Source: a virus | IMG/VR virus record: IMGVR_UViG_3300020145_000002 | Span: 1-25,694 of that record | Strand: one strand, 5' to 3' | Length of the DNA stretch: 25,694 nt | Shown: piece by piece, positions 23,493-25,694 of the stretch | Numbering within the stretch: position 1 is the stretch's first letter | Layout of the letters: every line of letters starts with the position of its first letter | Position numbers and translations under genes: made by a program | The notes under the pieces: generated by a model | Seen by the model: only the letters and a program-made list of their open reading frames with translations | Database searches by the model: none | What the model was told of the DNA's origin: nothing

Positions 23493-23499
23493 TACACAA
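23473..23499. promoter_or_regulatory. Candidate operator: overlapping CACAA/TTGTG inverted repeats
   Basis: CACAAGTTTTGTG (23473-23485) is an inverted repeat with a 3-base centre, inside the promoter spacer. TTGTG (23481-23485) also pairs with CACAA at 23495-23499 across the -35 box. A repressor bound here would block polymerase. The protein that binds it is not in the window. Confidence 0.6.
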
Positions 23500-23627
23500 A
23501 TACCCACCAGTTTTCACAGATTTGGCGCAATTTTGAAGGGTTTTGATGCTTTCAAAATCGTGAATTTTGGCGGGAAAATAAGGTCAAACTGGTGGGGTTT
23601 TTAGTGTGACGGGGGCAAAAATAAAGC

Positions 23628-23653
23628 AGGGGCAACCGCTTTGGGCTGCCCCT
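23628..23653 (-). terminator. Intrinsic terminator for leftward transcription
   Basis: AGGGGCA (23628-23634) pairs with TGCCCCT (23647-23653). Read on the minus strand, GC then TTTATTTTT follow, a good U tract. The plus-strand side is TTTGTTAC and weaker. It would end transcripts from the zinc-finger/integrase side before the helicase promoter. Confidence 0.7.
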
Positions 23654-23678
23654 TTGTTACGACAGGAGGTGCTTCAAG

Positions 23679-23804
23679 ATGCCAAAGAACTGGCGTAAGC
23701 ATGCGAAAACTACTACCACCTTTTATTTTAAGCGCAACGCTTCACTTGTCAATAGCAATTTCCCCCGATTTCCCTACCAGTTTTCAATGATTTGCCCCCA
23801 CTAA
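23679..23804 (+). CDS. Possible small basic peptide (41 residues)
   Basis: The frame MPKNWRKHAK... (41 residues) starts after ACAGGAGGTGCTTCAAG, a near copy of the site before the helicase gene (TCAGGAGGTGCTTTAAAG on the other strand). It ends at TAA 23802-23804. Composition is basic and Thr/Phe-rich; there is no known domain. It follows the hairpin at 23628-23653, which may form in its leader. With only the site in its favour, it is uncertain; it may be non-coding. Confidence 0.38.
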   Translation: MPKNWRKHAKTTTTFYFKRNASLVNSNFPRFPYQFSMICPH

Positions 23805-23826
23805 CATTTGTAGGGCGCATAAACGC

Positions 23827-23842
23827 AATTTATTTGAATAAA
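23827..23842. repeat. Palindrome AATTTATT-TG-AATAAA, copy 2 of 3
   Basis: This matches the 4370-4387 palindrome read on the other strand for 16 bases and continues as AACACT, shared with copy 3 at 24815. Confidence 0.55.
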
Positions 23843-23880
23843 CACTGTTGCGCACCAACCCGCCAGCGGGCGGGGGGGAA

Positions 23881-23976
23881 CTTATCTTCTTCCTTCCCTT
23901 TTATCTTTCACTTATCCTTACCTTACTTTCTTATCTTACCTTTCCCTTCCCTTCCATCCCCACACCCCGCCCCACC
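23881..23976 (+). other. Long polypyrimidine tract (96 bp)
   Basis: C and T make up nearly all bases, with scattered A and a single G (near 23969). A second, shorter tract is at 24446-24483. Such asymmetry can mark a region that melts or forms unusual structure, as near some origins. It may be simple compositional drift. Confidence 0.6.
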
Positions 23977-23977
23977 T

Positions 23978-24020
23978 AAAATTTTCACAACACCTTGCTG
24001 CAAACATGGTGGGTCACATT
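23978..24020 (-). repeat. Element A, copy 1 (inverted)
   Basis: Read on the minus strand: ATGTGACCCACCATGTT, then GCAAGGTGTTGTG, then AAAATTT. The core GTGACCCAC-ATGTT and GCAAGG is shared with copies at 24080 and 24751. It faces copy 2 as an inverted pair, with GGTCATGTGACC and GTGACC units between them. Confidence 0.7.
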
Positions 24021-24038
24021 ATTTACGGTCATCTTTGC

Positions 24039-24094
24039 GGTCATGTGACCAAAAAGCGTGACCGTGACCGTGACCCGATATTGTGACCCACTAT
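24039..24094. promoter_or_regulatory. Palindrome GGTCATGTGACC plus tandem GTGACC iterons
   Basis: GGTCATGTGACC (24039-24050) is a perfect inverted repeat. It is followed by three tandem GTGACC units (24058-24075) and a fourth GTGACCC at 24083. Repeated hexamers beside palindromes resemble initiator or repressor binding sites. Confidence 0.6.
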
Positions 24095-24120
24095 GTTTTT
24101 TGCAAGGGTTTCTAAGATTT
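24080..24120 (+). repeat. Element A, copy 2
   Basis: ATTGTGACCCACTATGTT, then TTGCAAGGGTTTC and AAGATTT. It is the same family as copies 1 and 3, the most diverged in its second half. Confidence 0.65.
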
Positions 24121-24210
24121 ATTTTGGGGCAAAATCCGCAAAAATTAGGGGTGAATTTTGAAAGGTTTTGCCCGCATTTTGCTGGATTTTGGGGGTGGGC
24201 TTGCGGTCAT

Positions 24211-24258
24211 GGGAAATTTCCATACCTTGGGCATAATCATGGTAGGGTTGTATATTTT
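24211..24258 (+). repeat. Element B, copy 1
   Basis: GGGAAATTTCCATACCTTGG continues as GCATAATCATGGTAGGGTTGTATATTTT. It matches copy 2 (24704-24752) with few changes. TTGGGC and TATATT in it, 18 bases apart, are weakly promoter-like. Confidence 0.75.
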
Positions 24259-24384
24259 GGGGGGGTGCTTCCAAAATCGGGCAAAATTGGGGCAAAATCC
24301 GCAATTTTGGGGGTGGTTTTTGTGCCCATGGAACCTGACGCAAAACGGGTTTTTTCCATAAAATTCCCTAAGAAAGCGTTTTGC

Positions 24385-24394
24385 GGTCATGACC
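24385..24394. promoter_or_regulatory. Palindrome GGTCATGACC
   Basis: A perfect 10-base inverted repeat, related to the 24039-24050 site and to AGTCATGACT at 24545-24554. GCGGTCATG also occurs at 24202-24211. These look like repeated operator sites. Confidence 0.6.
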
Positions 24395-24412
24395 GATGAC
24401 CAAGTGTCCACC

Positions 24413-24450
24413 AAATTACCATACTTTTGCCCAAGGTTTCTGGAAATTTC
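24413..24450 (-). repeat. Element B, copy 3 (inverted, diverged)
   Basis: On the minus strand it reads GAAATTTCCAGAAACCTTGG, then GCAAAAGTATGGTAATTT. The shared core is AAATTTCCA, CCTTGGGCA and TATGGTA/CATGGTA. Confidence 0.55.
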
Positions 24451-24544
24451 TTCCTTCTTCCTTCCCCCCTTTTTTCTTCTTCCTGATGTAAGTATCATTC
24501 ATAGTCCGTCCTATAAAACCCAAACCGCTTACGCTTTGGTCACA

Positions 24545-24554
24545 AGTCATGACT
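24545..24554. promoter_or_regulatory. Palindrome AGTCATGACT
   Basis: A perfect 10-base inverted repeat, two end bases different from GGTCATGACC at 24385, and preceded by GGTCAC at 24538. Confidence 0.5.
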
Positions 24555-24703
24555 AAAAATTAAATTCTAAAGAAGTTTAATGCGAAAAACCGCTTTTTCA
24601 TCAGGTGGGGGGAAGAAGTAGCGCAGCAGAAACACCCCCCCCAAAATCCCCCCAAAATTGCGCAAAATTGCTCCAAAATCGGGGGTCTTTTCGGGCGTGT
24701 GCG

Positions 24704-24752
24704 GGGAAAATTTTCATACCTTGGGCATAATCATAGTAAGGTTGTATACTTT
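24704..24752 (+). repeat. Element B, copy 2
   Basis: GGGAAAATTTTCATACCTTG continues as GGCATAATCATAGTAAGGTTGTATACTTT. It joins directly onto element A copy 3, which is followed shortly by the palindrome copy 3 at 24815. Confidence 0.75.
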
Positions 24753-24794
24753 AGTGACCCACAATGTTGGTGGCAAGGTGTTGTGGAAATTTTT
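24751..24794 (+). repeat. Element A, copy 3
   Basis: TTAGTGACCCACAATGTTGG, then TGGCAAGGTGTTGTGGAAATTTTT. Closest to copy 1 (inverted) in its second half, GGCAAGGTGTTGTG. Confidence 0.7.
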
Positions 24795-24814
24795 GGGGTG
24801 GGGGAAGCAAACAG

Positions 24815-24830
24815 AATTTATTCAACTAAA
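24815..24830. repeat. Palindrome-like AATTTATTCAACTAAA, copy 3 of 3
   Basis: Differs from the 4370 site by one base within its first 15 and shares the AAACACT extension with the 23827 site. Confidence 0.45.
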
Positions 24831-24970
24831 CACTAAACCCAACCCCCAGCATCCCCCAAATTTTCACAATCTACTGCCATTAAATTTTAATGTCAACTAT
24901 TATGAAAAAGGCGGGGGAAGTTTTGAATTTTCACCCCTAACAACCTTACCCCTTAACCTTACCCTTCACA

Positions 24971-25234
24971 CTAAATCCAATCTATATCTACCACCACAAC
25001 CTGTTCTTTCACTTCCCTTTCCCTTTGCGCTTGCTTTTCCCGCTTTTTGCGTTCCTTCCACGCAAGTAAGCGGGCAAGGGAGCGCTCTTTAAAGTGCGGG
25101 TCACGCATCATCCTTCTATAAACCTTCAACCGATTGCGATATTTTTCCCTGCACGCTTTGCTGCAATACTTCCTTTTCACGCTTCCCAGAAAGCGTTTTC
25201 CGCATAGCAAGCACTGTTTCCATTCAATCATCAT
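24971..25234 (-). CDS. Small zinc-finger DNA-binding-like protein
   Basis: An 87-residue basic protein. The N-terminal Cys set C8, C11, C24 and C28 (C-x2-C...YCSKAC) is a typical treble-clef-like zinc motif found in small bacterial and phage proteins and some nucleases. A long Arg/Lys-rich helix follows (from REKYRNRLKVYRRMM), then an acidic VVVDIDWI end. The ribosome site GTAGGTGGGTGATGA overlaps the two ATGs (25234 and 25231). It may be a regulator or nucleic-acid-binding protein; the exact role is not shown. Transcripts would run leftward across the repeat region to the terminator at 23628. Confidence 0.7.
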   Translation of the reverse strand: MMIEWKQCLLCGKRFLGSVKRKYCSKACREKYRNRLKVYRRMMRDPHFKERSLARLLAWKERKKREKQAQREREVKEQVVVVDIDWI

Positions 25235-25502
25235 TCATCACCCACCTACAATTGCGGAGTAGTGTTTAAGATGTGTATAGGATTGTGTTTTACCTATAAG
25301 GAAAGTGGGTGGGGAAAGTGATATGGTTGTGCTTGTGGATGAAGTGGGTGGAAGTAATGATGGGAAAGTGCTTACTTGCCCAGCCCACCCCGACCAACAA
25401 ACCCATCAACCCACCCCCAACCATCAACCCACAGCAACCTACCTACCCCAACCCACGCCCAGCGAAAAAATGTCCGATAACTTCCGTTAGTTGACCTTTG
25501 GG

Positions 25503-25694
25503 CTACCTAATGCGTTGGCGGGGCAACTTAAGGGGAAGGTTAGCAAGGGGTGTGTATTTTTCATGCGGGGTTTTCAAATCTGAAGCGAACAAGCGTGCAT
25601 AATAAGAGGTCATGATGGGGGTAGTGTGCCCCAAGATGCGCTGAAGGATTAAACTATCACCCCCGCTTTCCAACCACTTGCGAACAAAAGTGAA
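25503..25694 (-). CDS. int: Tyrosine integrase, C-terminal part (start lies beyond the window)
   Basis: The last 63 codons of a tyrosine recombinase, open at the right edge. FTFVRKWLESGGDSLILQ is the helix after the catalytic H-x-x-R (just outside), LGH (residues 21-23 of the fragment) is the next catalytic box, and MTSYYARL ends with the nucleophile Tyr, probably the second Y (residue 32). The tail DLKTPHEKYTPL matches many phage integrases. It would catalyse integration and excision. Gene order, with the tRNA-Sec at the far end, fits a prophage whose right attachment site lies beyond this gene. Confidence 0.9.
   Translation of the reverse strand, partial: FTFVRKWLESGGDSLILQRILGHTTPIMTSYYARLFASDLKTPHEKYTPLANLPLKLPRQRIR

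Larger units (their letters stand above)
23805..24970. other. Long non-coding repeat-rich region, candidate origin/control region
   Basis: More than 1.1 kb with no convincing gene. It holds three copies of element A, three of element B, palindromes (GGTCATGACC family) and tandem GTGACC units, plus two pyrimidine tracts. Open frames here (for instance 24658-25092) have no ribosome sites and run antisense to the zinc-finger gene. Repeats near a primase-helicase suggest replication origin or repressor control; neither is shown. Confidence 0.6.

Noticed and set aside
23805-24970. CRISPR array
   Set aside because: The repeats are few, in both orientations, diverged and irregularly spaced, with no uniform spacers.
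24658-25092. Rightward open frame of 144 codons in the repeat region
   Set aside because: It covers elements A and B, has no ribosome site, is low in complexity and runs antisense to the zinc-finger gene.
25305-25494. Two overlapping Pro/Thr-rich rightward frames
   Set aside because: They are low-complexity C/A-rich DNA with no domain. One has a weak GTGGGTGGGG site before an ATG at 25323, but two frames are open equally well, so composition explains them.
1-25694. In-frame TGA decoded as selenocysteine, suggested by tRNA-Sec
   Set aside because: No gene in the window is interrupted by an in-frame TGA that would join two conserved halves.

Overview
This window is most of a temperate tailed phage (siphovirus, HK97-type capsid) that looks integrated next to a selenocysteine tRNA gene. 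Coding density is high, genes overlap by 1-4 bases, and Shine-Dalgarno sites are long and repetitive (AGGTGGTGAT or GGAGGGTGAT). Moderate GC content and ordinary sigma70-like promoter elements point to a bacterial host. I cannot name the host. Nothing in the sequence proves a phylum or a lifestyle.

Layout. Positions 1-90 are a tRNA-Sec gene lacking its first two bases. Then, on the minus strand, come the large terminase and a small membrane protein. On the plus strand from 1824 runs the virion block: a portal fused to a MuF/SPP1-gp7 domain, a GH108-type lysozyme, prohead protease, major capsid protein followed by a strong intrinsic terminator, a small unknown protein, head-tail connector proteins, tail terminator candidate, tail tube, tail chaperones (with a likely programmed frameshift), an 846-residue tape measure, tail-tip proteins and a repeat-rich probable receptor-binding protein. 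One minus-strand gene, a NAGPA-type phosphodiester glycosidase with a hydrophobic N-terminus, interrupts this block at 4463-5062 like a moron. The end of the lysozyme gene overlaps a tRNA-like element that carries its own CCA.

From 18075 to 23344 everything reads leftward: a sigma-70-like factor with a Cys-rich partner gene, RNase HI with a zinc-knuckle tail, a small Cys-rich protein, and a 922-residue primase/SF3 helicase. The helicase gene has a consensus promoter (TTGACA-16-TATAAT) whose spacer holds an inverted repeat. Upstream, 23.5-24.97 kb is largely non-coding and full of repeats: three copies of a ~40-bp element, three of a ~38-bp element, GGTCATGACC-like palindromes, tandem GTGACC units and a polypyrimidine tract. 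It is a candidate origin/control region. At the right end are a small zinc-finger gene and the C-terminal 63 codons of a tyrosine integrase, which continues past the window.

How it fits together: the leftward replication and sigma genes are probably expressed early from the controlled promoter, and the sigma factor may switch on the rightward virion genes. The terminase and integrase at opposite ends, with tRNA-Sec outside the terminase, fit an integrated prophage whose other attachment site lies beyond position 25694.
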